Assembly (NCBI RefSeq): GCF_000292915.1
Contig: NC_018513.1
Coordinates: 1,674,001 to 1,738,000 of the forward strand
Length of the DNA stretch: 64,000 nucleotides
Direction: 5' to 3'
Source of the DNA: Burkholderia cepacia GG4
Lineage (GTDB): Bacteria > Pseudomonadota > Gammaproteobacteria > Burkholderiales > Burkholderiaceae
In this document: piece by piece, positions 55,435-63,962 of the stretch
How the letters are laid out: every line of letters begins with the position of its first letter
Numbering within the stretch: position 1 is the first letter of the stretch
Notes under the pieces: model-generated
What the model was told of the DNA's origin: nothing
The model's input: the letters and a program-made list of their open reading frames with translations, nothing else
Database searches by the model: none
Position numbers and translations under genes: made by a program

Positions 55435-56991
55435 TCAATCGATCTCTTTTTGCCATGCCGCAAAGAGGCCGCCGACGAGCGCGACGCCCGCGAGGAAATA
55501 GAAGCCGTCGAGCGATGCAAGGAACGACGCCTGTTGCGCGACCATCCGCGCGATCGATGCGATCGCGAGGCCGTGCGCCTCGCTCAGCGCATGGCCGGTT
55601 GCCGCATAGCTGCGCGTGAGGGCGTCGACGGTCTGCTGGAACAGCGGATCGAACACGTTCGCGCGCTCGACGAGCCGGGTCTGGTGTAAGGCCAGGCGGT
55701 GCTGCTCGACGATGATCACCGACGAGGTCGCGAACGAAATCGTCAGTTGCCGCACGATGTTCTTCAGCCGATAGCCATGCGTGTATTCGTCGATCGCGAA
55801 GATGCGGAACGTCAGGTTCGCGACCGGCAGCACGATGAACAGCAGCAGCAGCCCGCGCAGCAGCAGCGGGACGATCAGCGCGGCCTCGCCGACCTGCGGC
55901 GTCATTCGCGTCATCCACAGCGCGGCGACGATCGCGATCGCGAACCCCGGCACGACAAACCATTTCTTGTGCGTGACGAGCTTCGCATAGCGCAGGTACG
56001 CGAACAGCGCGGTGGCCGAGATCAGCGACATCGTGCCGACCAGGCGCCCGGCATTCTCGACCGGATAGCCGAGCCCGCCTTCGAGCAATCGGGAGGTCAG
56101 GTAGCTGAAGCCCGTCGACTCGTAGTAATAGAACATGTACAGCAGCAGTCCGACCTGGAACGTGCGCTCGCGAAACGCATGCAGCCGCACGAGCGGCGTT
56201 GGATGGTTCCATTGGTGATACGCGAACCATGCGAGTGCGCCCAGGCCCGCGATCGTCAGCAGGATCAGCATCGGCGAGCCGCTGTAGAGCTGGTAGTGCA
56301 CCTGCTGCAACACGATCTGCAGCGCGCCTTGTGCGAGCGCGAACACGACGTACGGCCAGAAATGTCCGGAGCCGCGTTCGTCGTCGGGCGTCCTGCCTGA
56401 ATCGGGCAGCGTGAGGAGCGCAAGGATCGCGAACGCGATGCCGGCGGGCGCCGTGCACGCGAACAGTGCACGCCACGTCGAATGCGCGACGAGCAGCCCG
56501 CCGGCGATCGGCGCGAGCGCGCTGCCGAGCAGGATCATGATCAGGAACGCGCGCGTGGCGGGCGGGCGCTCCTGCGGCTTGAAGCTGATCTGGATCAGGA
56601 TCCGGCACGCGCCCATCATCGGGCCGATGAAGTAGCTCTGGAAGCCGCGCGCGAACGCAAGCTCGAGCGATGTGTCGGCGAGCGCGGCCGCGATCGCGCC
56701 GAACGAGAACATCAGCATGCAGCCGGCCACGTAGCGGCGATGCCCGAGCCGGTCGACCCACCATTGCTGCTGCAGGATGCCGAGCACGGCCGTGACCGCA
56801 TACGCGCTCGACGACCACACGAGCTCGTCGGGCGATGCGTTGATGCCGCCCGCGATGTAGCTCGCGAAGAACGAGAAGGCCGCGTTGTCGAAGTAGTCGA
56901 GGCCGGTGACGAGCGCGAGCGCCCACGGGAACAGGTCCGCGCGCAGGTTCGCGCGACTCCACAGCGGCGAGCGGCCGGGCTCGGCGTTCAT
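55435..56991 (-). CDS. MFS transporter, DHA2-like (14 helices)
   Basis: A 518-residue major facilitator protein. The first helices and the loop WVDRLGHRRYVAGCMLMF near residues 78-95 carry the MFS motif A pattern (D-R-x-G-x-R/K-R). Helices are visible through to about residue 400, and the last hydrophobic stretch lies at 490-510 (FLASLDGFYFLAGVALVGGL), which fits a 14-helix exporter. It resembles EmrB/FarB-type efflux pumps. Its ATG overlaps the stop of a MerR gene (ATGA), so the regulator and pump are coupled. The substrate is unknown. Confidence 0.87.
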   Translation of the reverse strand: MNAEPGRSPLWSRANLRADLFPWALALVTGLDYFDNAAFSFFASYIAGGINASPDELVWSSSAYAVTAVLGILQQQWWVDRLGHRRYVAGCMLMFSFGAIAAALADTSLELAFARGFQSYFIGPMMGACRILIQISFKPQERPPATRAFLIMILLGSALAPIAGGLLVAHSTWRALFACTAPAGIAFAILALLTLPDSGRTPDDERGSGHFWPYVVFALAQGALQIVLQQVHYQLYSGSPMLILLTIAGLGALAWFAYHQWNHPTPLVRLHAFRERTFQVGLLLYMFYYYESTGFSYLTSRLLEGGLGYPVENAGRLVGTMSLISATALFAYLRYAKLVTHKKWFVVPGFAIAIVAALWMTRMTPQVGEAALIVPLLLRGLLLLFIVLPVANLTFRIFAIDEYTHGYRLKNIVRQLTISFATSSVIIVEQHRLALHQTRLVERANVFDPLFQQTVDALTRSYAATGHALSEAHGLAIASIARMVAQQASFLASLDGFYFLAGVALVGGLFAAWQKEID

Positions 56992-57488
56992 TCCCGATCC
57001 TTGCGGGTGCGTCGCGTGCCGGCTTCGGCCTGTCGCTGCGCGATCAGTACGTCGGGGTTTTCGCCGGCGAGGCGCCGTTCGATGTAGTCGATGTCGTGCT
57101 GCAGTTCCTTGCGCAGCGCGACGGCTTCCTTCAACTCGCGCTGGACGGCCGCGATCCGCTGGTCGAGTGTGTCGATCTGTTCGGCGAGACCCGTGCGGAT
57201 GTCGCGCAACGACGCGTCCGAATAGCGGCGCCGGCCGTCGCCCGTTTGTTCCAGCGGGCGCTTGAGCATTTCGGTGATGCCGTGCAGCGAGAAGCCGAGC
57301 GCGCGCAGCCGCAGGATGCGCGCGAAGCGTTCGAGATCGGCTTCGTCGTAGAGGCGATAGCGGCCGCCGCTGCGCGACGGCGTGACGAGCCCGCGCTCTT
57401 CGTAATACTTGAGCGTGCGCGGCGTGACGCCGAGCCGCGCCGCGGCATCGCTCACGGTCAGCAGCGAGTGGGAGGCATCGTTCGGCAT
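56988..57488 (-). CDS. MerR family regulator of the adjacent MFS exporter
   Basis: A 166-residue MerR protein with helix-turn-helix LLTVSDAAARLGVTPRTLKYYEERGLV (residues 8-34) and a wing (SGGRYRLYDEADLERF). The long C-terminal coiled coil (EQIDTLDQRIAAVQRELKEAVALRKEL) is followed by a basic tail. There are no metal-site Cys. It has a 19-bp-spacer promoter upstream and is coupled to the MFS gene, so a drug- or toxin-responsive efflux switch is likely. Confidence 0.88.
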   Translation of the reverse strand: MPNDASHSLLTVSDAAARLGVTPRTLKYYEERGLVTPSRSGGRYRLYDEADLERFARILRLRALGFSLHGITEMLKRPLEQTGDGRRRYSDASLRDIRTGLAEQIDTLDQRIAAVQRELKEAVALRKELQHDIDYIERRLAGENPDVLIAQRQAEAGTRRTRKDRE

Positions 57489-57523
57489 CGGGGTGGCGGG
57501 GATTCGGTCGGGATGATGGCGTG

Positions 57524-57554
57524 ATTATAGATCAACCTGTACGTTCACGTTCAT
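57524..57554 (-). promoter_or_regulatory. MerR-type promoter with 19-bp spacer
   Basis: On the minus strand ATGAAC (57554-57549) and TATAAT (57529-57524) are 19 bp apart. ACGT-TC-ACGT at 57541-57550 lies in the spacer as a probable operator core. Confidence 0.6.
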
Positions 57555-57563
57555 GTTGGAGCC

Positions 57564-57603
57564 GAAAAAAACGGCCGCCGGGCGAAACGCGCGGGCGGCC
57601 GTT
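57564..57603 (-). terminator. Terminator of rho
   Basis: AACGGCCGCC (57570-57579) pairs with GGCGGCCGTT (57594-57603); a T run follows on the minus strand. Confidence 0.85.
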
Positions 57604-57622
57604 CGTTGCGGGGCGAGGGCGA

Positions 57623-58885
57623 TCAGCCGCCGCGGCGCATCAGGTCGAAGAACTCGGAGTTGCTCTTCGTCTGGCGGATCTTGTCGAGCAGGAATTCCAT
57701 GGCCTCGACTTCGTCCATGTCGTGGATGAACTTGCGCAGCACCCAGATCTTTTGAAGGATCTCGGGCTTGATCAGCATTTCTTCGCGACGCGTGCCCGAC
57801 TTGTTCAGGTTGATCGACGGGTAGACGCGCTTTTCCGCGAGGCGGCGCTCGAGGTGCACTTCCATGTTGCCGGTGCCCTTGAACTCTTCGTAGATCACGT
57901 CGTCCATGCGGCTGCCGGTTTCGATCAGCGCGGTGCCGATGATCGTCAGCGAGCCGCCTTCCTCGATGTTGCGCGCCGCGCCGAAGAAGCGCTTCGGACG
58001 CTGCAGTGCGTTCGCGTCGACACCACCCGTCAGCACCTTGCCCGACGCCGGGATCACGGTGTTGTACGCGCGTGCGAGACGCGTGATCGAGTCGAGCAGA
58101 ATCACGACGTCGTGCTTCATTTCGACGAGGCGCTTGGCCTTCTCGATCACCATTTCGGCGACCTGGACGTGGCGGGTTGCCGGTTCGTCGAACGTCGATG
58201 CGATCACTTCGCCGGCGACCGAGCGCTGCATTTCGGTCACTTCTTCAGGGCGTTCGTCGATCAGCAGCACGAACAGGATCACGTCCGGGTGGTTCTGCTT
58301 GATCGCGTGTGCGATGTGCTGGAGCATCACGGTCTTGCCCGACTTCGGCGACGCGACCAGCAGGCCGCGCTGGCCCTTGCCGATCGGCGCGATCATGTCG
58401 ATGATGCGGCCCGTGACGTTCTCTTCGCCGCGCATTTCGCGTTCGAGCGACAGCGGCTTGTTCGGGTGCAGCGGCGTGAGGTTCTCGAACATGATCTTGT
58501 GTTTCGAGGCCTCGGGCGGCTGCCCGTTGACTTTGTCGACCTTTACCAGCGCGAAGTAGCGCTCGCCGTCCTTCGGCGTGCGGACTTCACCTTCGATCGT
58601 GTCGCCGGTGTGCAGGTTGAAGCGGCGGATTTGCGACGGGCTGATATAGATGTCGTCGGTGCTCGCGAGGTACGACATTTCCGGCGAGCGCAGGAAGCCG
58701 AAACCGTCCGGCAGCACTTCGAGCGTGCCGTCGCCGAAGATCGTCTCTCCCGTCTTGGCGCGCTTTTTTAGAATGGCAAACATCAACTCCTGCTTGCGCA
58801 GGCGGTTCGCGTTTTCGATCTCCAGGCCATTGGCCATTTCGATCAGTTCGGACACGTGCAGAGACTTGAGCTCGGATAAATGCAT
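57623..58885 (-). CDS. rho: Transcription termination factor Rho
   Basis: A 420-residue hexameric RNA translocase. The N-terminal domain begins [32 protein letters not shown] in steps. The RNA-binding cold-shock fold has [21 protein letters not shown] near 59-79. Walker A is [10 protein letters not shown] near 179 and Walker [17 protein letters not shown] near 262-277. The end LRRGG is typical. The bicyclomycin-contact region appears intact. Normal length. trxA lies upstream on the same strand, a conserved order. Confidence 0.98.
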   Translation of the reverse strand: MHLSELKSLHVSELIEMANGLEIENANRLRKQELMFAILKKRAKTGETIFGDGTLEVLPDGFGFLRSPEMSYLASTDDIYISPSQIRRFNLHTGDTIEGEVRTPKDGERYFALVKVDKVNGQPPEASKHKIMFENLTPLHPNKPLSLEREMRGEENVTGRIIDMIAPIGKGQRGLLVASPKSGKTVMLQHIAHAIKQNHPDVILFVLLIDERPEEVTEMQRSVAGEVIASTFDEPATRHVQVAEMVIEKAKRLVEMKHDVVILLDSITRLARAYNTVIPASGKVLTGGVDANALQRPKRFFGAARNIEEGGSLTIIGTALIETGSRMDDVIYEEFKGTGNMEVHLERRLAEKRVYPSINLNKSGTRREEMLIKPEILQKIWVLRKFIHDMDEVEAMEFLLDKIRQTKSNSEFFDLMRRGG

Positions 58886-59034
58886 ACGGAGAACCCGCCA
58901 GGGAGGAGAAGCGACGAAAAGAAATAAGGGAGGAGGGCGAGCGGAAGCGCTCTGAGACTTAATGCGTCTTGTAGACGTTTTTTGATTCTAGCATACGCCG
59001 ATTCGTGCCTGAGCGGCCGATCGGCGGCTTGACG

Positions 59035-59066
59035 GCGGACGTGTTGTCGGTTGACAACACGTCCGC
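59035..59066. repeat. Perfect 14-bp inverted repeat between trxA and rho
   Basis: GCGGACGTGTTGTC (59035-59048), loop GGTT, GACAACACGTCCGC (59053-59066). It starts 13 bp after the trxA stop on the minus strand and has no T tract. Confidence 0.85.
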
Positions 59067-59079
59067 GGAACTGCCGGTA

Positions 59080-59406
59080 TTACAGGTGGCTGTCCAGGAA
59101 TGCGGTGAGCTGCGACTTCGACAGCGCGCCGACCTTCTGCGCGGCGGCCGCGCCGTTCTTGAACAGGATCAGCGTCGGGATGCCGCGCACGCCGAACTTC
59201 GCAGGCGTTGCCTGGTTGTCGTCGACGTTGATCTTGGCGATCTGCAGCTTGTCGCCGTAGTCCTTCGCGACTTCGTCGAGGATCGGGGCGATCATCTTGC
59301 ACGGGCCGCACCATTCGGCCCAGAAGTCGACGAGCACGGGCTTGTCGGATTTGACGACGTCCTGTTCGAACGATGCGTCGCTGATGTGTTTGATCTGTTC
59401 GCTCAT
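59080..59406 (-). CDS. trxA: Thioredoxin 1
   Basis: A 108-residue thioredoxin with the active site [15 protein letters not shown] near residues 28-42 and the cis-Pro loop [13 protein letters not shown] near 72-84. It reduces ribonucleotide reductase, methionine sulphoxide reductases and others in the cytosol. It starts [17 protein letters not shown]. rho follows after about 194 bp. Confidence 0.97.
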   Translation of the reverse strand: MSEQIKHISDASFEQDVVKSDKPVLVDFWAEWCGPCKMIAPILDEVAKDYGDKLQIAKINVDDNQATPAKFGVRGIPTLILFKNGAAAAQKVGALSKSQLTAFLDSHL

Positions 59407-59809
59407 TGGGTCAATACCTCTTACGGTTCGGGGACTGCCTGCTAGGCGCGTTGCGGCGCTCCGGCGGCCTGTTGGCTGCCGGCCGCTGCGGCAGGTAGCT
59501 CCGCTCTCCGGAAAGAAGGGCGTAAGCGCTGCATGGCGCGGCTCGCGGGTCGTTCGGGCGTCATATTAGCCTAAATTGCTATCTGCTGCGGGCGGCGATA
59601 GTAGCCGCTTCGCGAGTAGGGGTACGACGCGCCGTTCGACCGTTGTGTTCCGAAGGTGGAGGCCGGCGCGCAAAATACAAGAGTGACCGCATGGATCTGC
59701 GTGTCCGCGCCGGATCCGGGTGCCCGCACGCGCGCCGGTTTGCGTGATCATTCGCATTGTTGCGAACAAACGGTCGCATTCGGCCGGAAGCGGTGATAGA
59801 ATATGCCGT
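59407..59809. other. Intergenic region between trxA and ffs
   Basis: No gene in these 403 bp. An AT-rich patch at 59561-59583 may hold the trxA promoter on the minus strand, and the end holds the ffs promoter (TAGAAT at 59797-59802). Confidence 0.5.
59797..59802 (+). promoter_or_regulatory. -10 box of the 4.5S RNA gene
   Basis: TAGAAT ends 7 bp before the expected first base of the RNA at 59810. The -35 region at the 17-bp distance (TCGCAT) is weak. Confidence 0.6.
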
Positions 59810-59905
59810 GACGGGCCTCCTCGCATGGTGGGGCGGTGAACCTGGTCAGGTCGGGAACGAAGCAGCCACAATCGTTTTCTGCCAGTGCCGAGGGTTGGGC
59901 TCGTC
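59810..59905 (+). ncRNA. ffs: Signal recognition particle 4.5S RNA
   Basis: The segment has the strongly conserved SRP core: GGTGAACCTGGTCAGGTC, then GGGAACGAAGCAGCCACA, which form helix 8 with the internal loops that bind Ffh. The ends GACGGGCC and GGGCTCGTC pair to close the rod. Length is about 96 nt. With Ffh it guides inner-membrane proteins. It lies before dnaX, as in many betaproteobacteria, and has its own promoter and terminator. Confidence 0.95.
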
Positions 59906-59915
59906 ACCTTTCCTC

Positions 59916-59943
59916 TCGCCCCGTTCGCCGGGCGTTTTTTATT
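59916..59943 (+). terminator. Terminator of ffs
   Basis: CGCCC (59917-59921) and GGGCG (59930-59934) form a short GC stem; TTTTTTATTT follows. Confidence 0.75.
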
Positions 59944-60020
59944 TCCGCGTCATTCTCCGTTTTTCCCGCGCTTTGCCCGTCTTCCGCACCGTTTCGCGTG
60001 TCGGCGCGACGCAGCGTTAC

Positions 60021-60029
60021 TGATACAAT
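60021..60029 (+). promoter_or_regulatory. Extended -10 promoter of dnaX (apparently leaderless)
   Basis: TGATACAAT is an extended -10 element (TG-n-TACAAT). It ends 6 bp before the dnaX ATG at 60036, with no ribosome-binding site. Confidence 0.55.
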
Positions 60030-60035
60030 TTCCCG

Positions 60036-60983
60036 ATGACCTATCAAGTTCTCGCACGCAAGTGGCGTCCGAAGGATTTCGCTTCGCTCGTCGGCCAGGA
60101 GCACGTCGTCAGGGCGCTCACGCACGCGCTCGACGGTGGGCGTCTCCATCACGCCTATCTGTTTACCGGAACCCGCGGCGTCGGCAAGACGACGCTGTCG
60201 CGGATCTTCGCCAAGGCACTCAACTGTGAAACCGGCGTCACCTCGCAGCCGTGCGGCGTGTGCCGCGCGTGTCGCGAGATCGACGAAGGCCGCTTCGTCG
60301 ACTACGTCGAGATGGATGCCGCGAGCAACCGCGGCGTCGACGAGATGGCCGCGCTGCTCGAGCGTGCGGTGTACGCGCCCGTCGATGCGCGCTTCAAGGT
60401 CTACATGATCGACGAAGTGCACATGCTGACGAACCACGCGTTCAACGCGATGCTGAAGACGCTCGAAGAGCCGCCGTCGCACGTCAAGTTCATCCTCGCG
60501 ACGACCGATCCGCAGAAGATTCCCGTTACCGTCCTGTCGCGCTGCCTGCAATTCAACCTGAAGCAGATGCCGGCCGGGCATATCGTGTCGCACCTCGAGC
60601 GCATCCTCGGCGAGGAGCAGATCTCGTTCGAGCAGCAGGCGCTGCGCCTGCTCGCGCGTGCCGCGCAGGGCAGCATGCGCGATGCGCTGTCGCTGACCGA
60701 CCAGGCGATCGCCTATTCCGCGAACGAAGTGACCGAATCGGCCGTGTCGGGCATGCTCGGCGCGTCGCCATCCCCTTGCAACGGCGGCAGACATGATCAA
60801 GCACTTAGACTACACGCTAGGCAACGAGACGATTGCGCTTTGCGCGAGCTTCGGCGCGGGCCCGGCGCTTCGCCGCGTGCTCGTGAGCCGCGCCGATTCG
60901 ATGGAGACGCTGGTGGTGCTCGACGCGCGCGTCCTGTCGGGCCTGCTGAAGGTGGCGACCGAACAGCCGGAAGGATTGCTTGA
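60036..60983 (+). pseudogene. dnaX: DNA polymerase III tau/gamma subunit, N-terminal part only (disrupted dnaX)
   Basis: Residues 1 to about 245 are a fine DnaX: start MTYQVLARKWRPKDFASLVGQ, Walker A GTRGVGKTTL near 45-54, four zinc Cys in LNCETGVTSQPCGVCRAC near 63-80, Walker B YMIDEVHMLTNHAF near 125-138, sensor region ILATTDPQKIPVTVLSRC and DALSLTDQAIAY near 220-232. Straight after VSGMLGA, at about 60772, the frame enters unrelated sequence (SPSPCNGGRHDQALRL) and stops at 60983. Domain III should follow. The 3' part is found about 960 bp further on. This is either a misassembly or a true break. Confidence 0.85.
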
Positions 60984-61065
60984 CGATGCGATCCGCAAGG
61001 TCGGCGACGAACAGCTCGTCGAACGGGCAATCCGCGGCCGGACGATCGTGGAAGCCGCGCTGTGA
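60793..61065 (+). CDS. Hypothetical 90-residue protein in the foreign block
   Basis: I do not recognise the family. The predicted protein starts MIKHLDYTLGNETIALCASF and has alternating hydrophobic and charged stretches, with no signal peptide or membrane helix. The first codons include TTA and CTA, rare in this genome; later codons look native. The ATG has only a weak purine stretch before it. It ends 71 bp before the aminopeptidase fragment, tail to tail. It may be a real gene that neighbours pip at its home locus, or a truncated one. Confidence 0.4.
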   Translation: MIKHLDYTLGNETIALCASFGAGPALRRVLVSRADSMETLVVLDARVLSGLLKVATEQPEGLLDDAIRKVGDEQLVERAIRGRTIVEAAL

Positions 61066-61135
61066 GCGGGCGGCGCGTGCCGGCCGGCAGGACCGGTTGC
61101 AGCGAGATGCGGTGCGTCGTGTTGCGTAGGGTTGC

Positions 61136-61740
61136 TTACGCGGCGAACCGGTCCGTCGCGGCGAGCAGCGCTTTCAGGATGCCCGGTTCGTTGTACGCGT
61201 GGCCGGCGTCCGCCACGATCTCGAACGTCGCGTCGGGCCATGCTTGCGCGAGATCCCACGCGGTGCGTGCAGGCGTCGCGACGTCGTAGCGGCCCTGCAC
61301 GATCACGCCCGGAACGCCCGCGAGGCGATGTGCGTCGCGCAGTAGCTGGCCTTCGTCGACGAACCCGCGATTCACGAAGTAGTGGTTTTCGATCCGCGCG
61401 AACGGCCCCCGGTAGTGGCAGTCCGCGAAGCGTGCGGCCGCATCGAGATCGTCCACCAGCGTGATCACCCGCCCTTCCCGATTCGCCCAGCCGCGGGGGG
61501 TCTCGACGTGCAGGGGTTTGTCGTCGCCATACACCCGGCGAATGGACACCACCATCAAGTCGCCGCCCTGGGCGCGGTGATTGGGCGCGTCGAATTCCTC
61601 CCACAGGTCCGGGAACAGCCATGACGCGCCTTACATTGTAGTACCACAGCAATTCCGCTCGACGCATGATCAAGATCCCCCGCCCGGCGAGCGCCCGTGT
61701 CGCGCAGATAGGTGTGTCTACGGAGTAGGCGACCAGGACG
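61136..61740 (-). pseudogene. pip: Prolyl aminopeptidase, 3' fragment with frameshift
   Basis: Reading from 61558 down, the frame gives a good C-terminal part of a proline iminopeptidase: WANREGRVITLVDD, ARIENHYFVNRGF, VPGVIVQGRYDVATPARTAWDL with the catalytic Asp region, and ADAGHAYNEPGIL with the catalytic His. Further up, the same family continues as ASWLFPDLWEEF (about 61625-61590), and in another frame as RGILIMRRAELLWYYN (about 61690-61640), so a frameshift lies near 61635. Similarity fades beyond about 61750, and the start of the gene is missing. Substitutions look more frequent than in the rest of the window. Confidence 0.7.
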
Positions 61741-62913
61741 ACGGAGCCGCCAGCGAGCCCTCATACGAGCGCCGATGCCGCCCCCCCGGAGGCGGCACGC
61801 CCGCAAGCGGCTGCCGCGCCGGCCGCGTCCGCTGTGCGTCCGCCGCCGGCCCGGTCCGGCGATGCCGCCGGCCAGTCCGCCGTGAAGCCGGTTTCGGCGC
61901 AGGCTGCAGCACCGGTCGCACCGGCGCCGCAACCGCAACCGGAAGCGGCACCGCAAGCGGCAGCGGCGAGCGATGCGCCGCCGGCCATTCGCAAGGAACC
62001 CGAACTGCCTGCCGTCGTGCAGCGTGACGAAGCACCCGCGCCGCCAGTTGAACCTGCGCCGCGTGCTGCGCCTGCCGCCCGTCCGGCTGCACGTGGTGGT
62101 GCGGCCGCCGCACTCGACGTGCTGCGCAATGCCGGCATGCGCGTGTCGTCCGACCGTTCGCGGGCGGGTGCCGCGCCGAAACCGGCGGCGCCTCAGCCGG
62201 CCGCCGAGCAACCTGCTGCGTCGCGTCCGGCCGTGCAGGTGCCGACGCCGCGCGCGGCGGCCCGCGCGCCGCAAGCTGCCGACACGCGCCAGGCCCCGCC
62301 GCCGTGGGAAGACATTCCGCCGGACGAATACGTGCCGCTCAGCGCCGACGAGATGTTCGGCGGCGCGGCCGACGACGGCTTCGTGCCCGTGTTCGACAGC
62401 GGCCCCGACGACGTGCGCATCGCGCCGAAGCCGGCCGAGGCCCGTCCGTCCGCACCGGTCGACACGCGCCCGCTGCCGCCCGCGATCGCGCTCGATCCGC
62501 TCGGCTTCGACGGCGAATGGCCGGCGCTGGCCGCGCGGCTGCCGCTCAAGGGCGTCGCGTATCAGCTCGCGTTCAACAGCGAGCTGACGGCCGTCGACGC
62601 GACGACGTTGAAACTTTCCGTGCCGGTGCCGCAGTATGCGGACGCCGCACAGGTCGCGAAGCTGAAGGCCGCGCTGGCCGACGCGCTCGGCAAGCCTGTC
62701 GAGGTCGCGGTCGAGGTCGGGCCCGCGCGGCGTACCGCTGCGGCGCTCGATGCGGCCGCGCGCGCGGCACGCCAGCGCGAGGCCGAGCAGGACATCCATG
62801 GCGATCCGTTCGTCCAGCAACTCGTGCGTGACTTCGGCGCGCGTATCGTCGAAGGCTCGGTGCGGCCACTCGCCGATGCGGCGCCGGACGGCACGCCATC
62901 GACGCTGCATTGA
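61729..62913 (+). pseudogene. dnaX: dnaX, C-terminal (tau) part
   Basis: An open frame from the TAG at 61726 to the stop at 62911-62913, about 394 codons. It begins with a Pro/Ala-rich linker and continues with QAPPPWEDIPPDEYVPLSADEMF near 62295-62362, then the tau C-terminal domain (WPALAARLPLKGVAYQLAFNSEL, near 62520-62590) that binds the polymerase alpha subunit, and ends in [17 protein letters not shown]. No ribosome-binding site starts it. It is in the order expected after domain III, so it belongs to the dnaX broken at 60772. ybaB follows, as in intact loci. Confidence 0.82.
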
Positions 62914-63007
62914 ACGAATCGCACAGCGACAGGCACAATCACGCCCGCACACATTGACCGGCACGCGCCGCGTGCCGGTTTTCACACGATCAAGAAGGAG
63001 TATTCCC

Positions 63008-63334
63008 ATGTTGAAAGGCAACCTCGCCGGACTGATGAAGCAAGCGCAGCAAATGCAGGAAAACATGAAGAAGATGCAGGAGCAGCTTGCGCTGATCGAA
63101 GTCGAAGGGCAGTCGGGCGCCGGCCTCGTCAAGGTGACGATGACCTGCCGCAACGAAGTGCGCCGCGTCGCGATCGACCCGAGCCTGCTCGCGGACGACA
63201 AGGACATGCTCGAGGATCTCGTCGCCGCTGCGTTCAACGACGCCGTGCGCAAGGCCGAAGCGACGTCGCAGGAAAAGATGAGCGGCATGACGTCGGGTCT
63301 GCCGCTGCCCCCGGGCTTCAAGCTGCCGTTCTGA
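63008..63334 (+). CDS. ybaB: YbaB/EbfC nucleoid-associated protein
   Basis: A 108-residue DNA-binding protein. It begins [24 protein letters not shown], has the fold core [30 protein letters not shown] and ends [32 protein letters not shown] precedes the ATG. The dnaX-ybaB-recR order is conserved widely. Confidence 0.96.
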   Translation: MLKGNLAGLMKQAQQMQENMKKMQEQLALIEVEGQSGAGLVKVTMTCRNEVRRVAIDPSLLADDKDMLEDLVAAAFNDAVRKAEATSQEKMSGMTSGLPLPPGFKLPF

Positions 63335-63365
63335 ACGCGGCGTCCGTGCCATTGTTTGCCGCCGT

Positions 63366-63962
63366 ATGAAACAGCCGTCCGCCCTGTCCGCACTCGTCGA
63401 AGCGCTGCGCGTATTGCCCGGCGTCGGGCCGAAATCCGCGCAGCGCATGGCGTACCACCTGATGCAGCACGATCGGGAGGGCGCGGAGCGGCTCGGCCGG
63501 TCGCTGCTGTTCGCGACCGAGCACCTGCAGCATTGCGAGAAGTGCAACACGTTCACCGAAGCGCAGATCTGCGAGGTCTGCAGCGACGAGGAGCGTGATC
63601 CGACGCTGCTGTGCGTCGTCGAGACGCCTGCCGACCAGATCATGCTCGAGCAGACGATGACCTACCGCGGGCTGTATTTCGTGCTGATGGGGCGACTGAG
63701 CCCGCTTGACGGAATCGGCCCGAAGGAAATCCATTTCGACCGCCTCGTGCGGCGTGCGTCCGACGGGATCGTCAAGGAGGTCGTGCTCGCGACCAACTTC
63801 ACGAACGAGGGCGAGGCCACTGCGCATTACCTCGGCCAGACGCTGAAGGCGCGCGGGCTCGCGGTCACGCGCCTCGCGCGCGGCGTGCCGGTGGGCGGCG
63901 AGCTCGAATACGTCGATGCGGGCACGATCGCCCGCGCGATGCTCGACCGCCGCACGATGTAA
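63366..63962 (+). CDS. recR: Recombination mediator RecR
   Basis: A 198-residue RecR. The HhH is in [20 protein letters not shown] near residues 16-35, the Cys4 zinc finger in [16 protein letters not shown] near 57-72, and the Toprim domain in [17 protein letters not shown] near 79-95 and [17 protein letters not shown] near 139-155. It works with RecF/RecO to load RecA on gaps. It lies 31 bp after ybaB. Confidence 0.97.
   Translation: MKQPSALSALVEALRVLPGVGPKSAQRMAYHLMQHDREGAERLGRSLLFATEHLQHCEKCNTFTEAQICEVCSDEERDPTLLCVVETPADQIMLEQTMTYRGLYFVLMGRLSPLDGIGPKEIHFDRLVRRASDGIVKEVVLATNFTNEGEATAHYLGQTLKARGLAVTRLARGVPVGGELEYVDAGTIARAMLDRRTM

Larger units (their letters stand above)
60773..61740. other. 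Foreign block inside dnaX
   Basis: About 960 bp with no DnaX similarity, replacing domain III. It contains a 90-codon plus-strand ORF and, converging on it, the 3' part of a prolyl aminopeptidase gene on the minus strand. I find no transposase, terminal repeats or clear target duplication at the joints. Boundaries are approximate: the left joint is sharp near 60772, the right one lies between about 61690 and 61745. Confidence 0.75.

Noticed and set aside
60036..60983. Programmed frameshift making gamma, as in E. coli dnaX
   Set aside because: There is no A-rich slippery site at the break, and the sequence after it is from another gene, not a shifted DnaX frame.
60810..61673. A 287-codon minus-strand frame over the foreign block
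   Set aside because: Only its first 12 or so residues resemble aminopeptidase; after the frameshift near 61635 the rest is out of frame with the true Pip sequence.
60773..61740. Insertion sequence or transposon in dnaX
   Set aside because: No transposase, no terminal inverted repeats and no target-site duplication that I can see at the joints; dnaX sequence is also missing, not only interrupted.
61555..63393. A 612-codon minus-strand frame opposite the dnaX C-terminal part
   Set aside because: Only Arg/Gly/Cys-rich shadow sequence; I considered whether it explained the block inside dnaX, but it has no recognisable domain.
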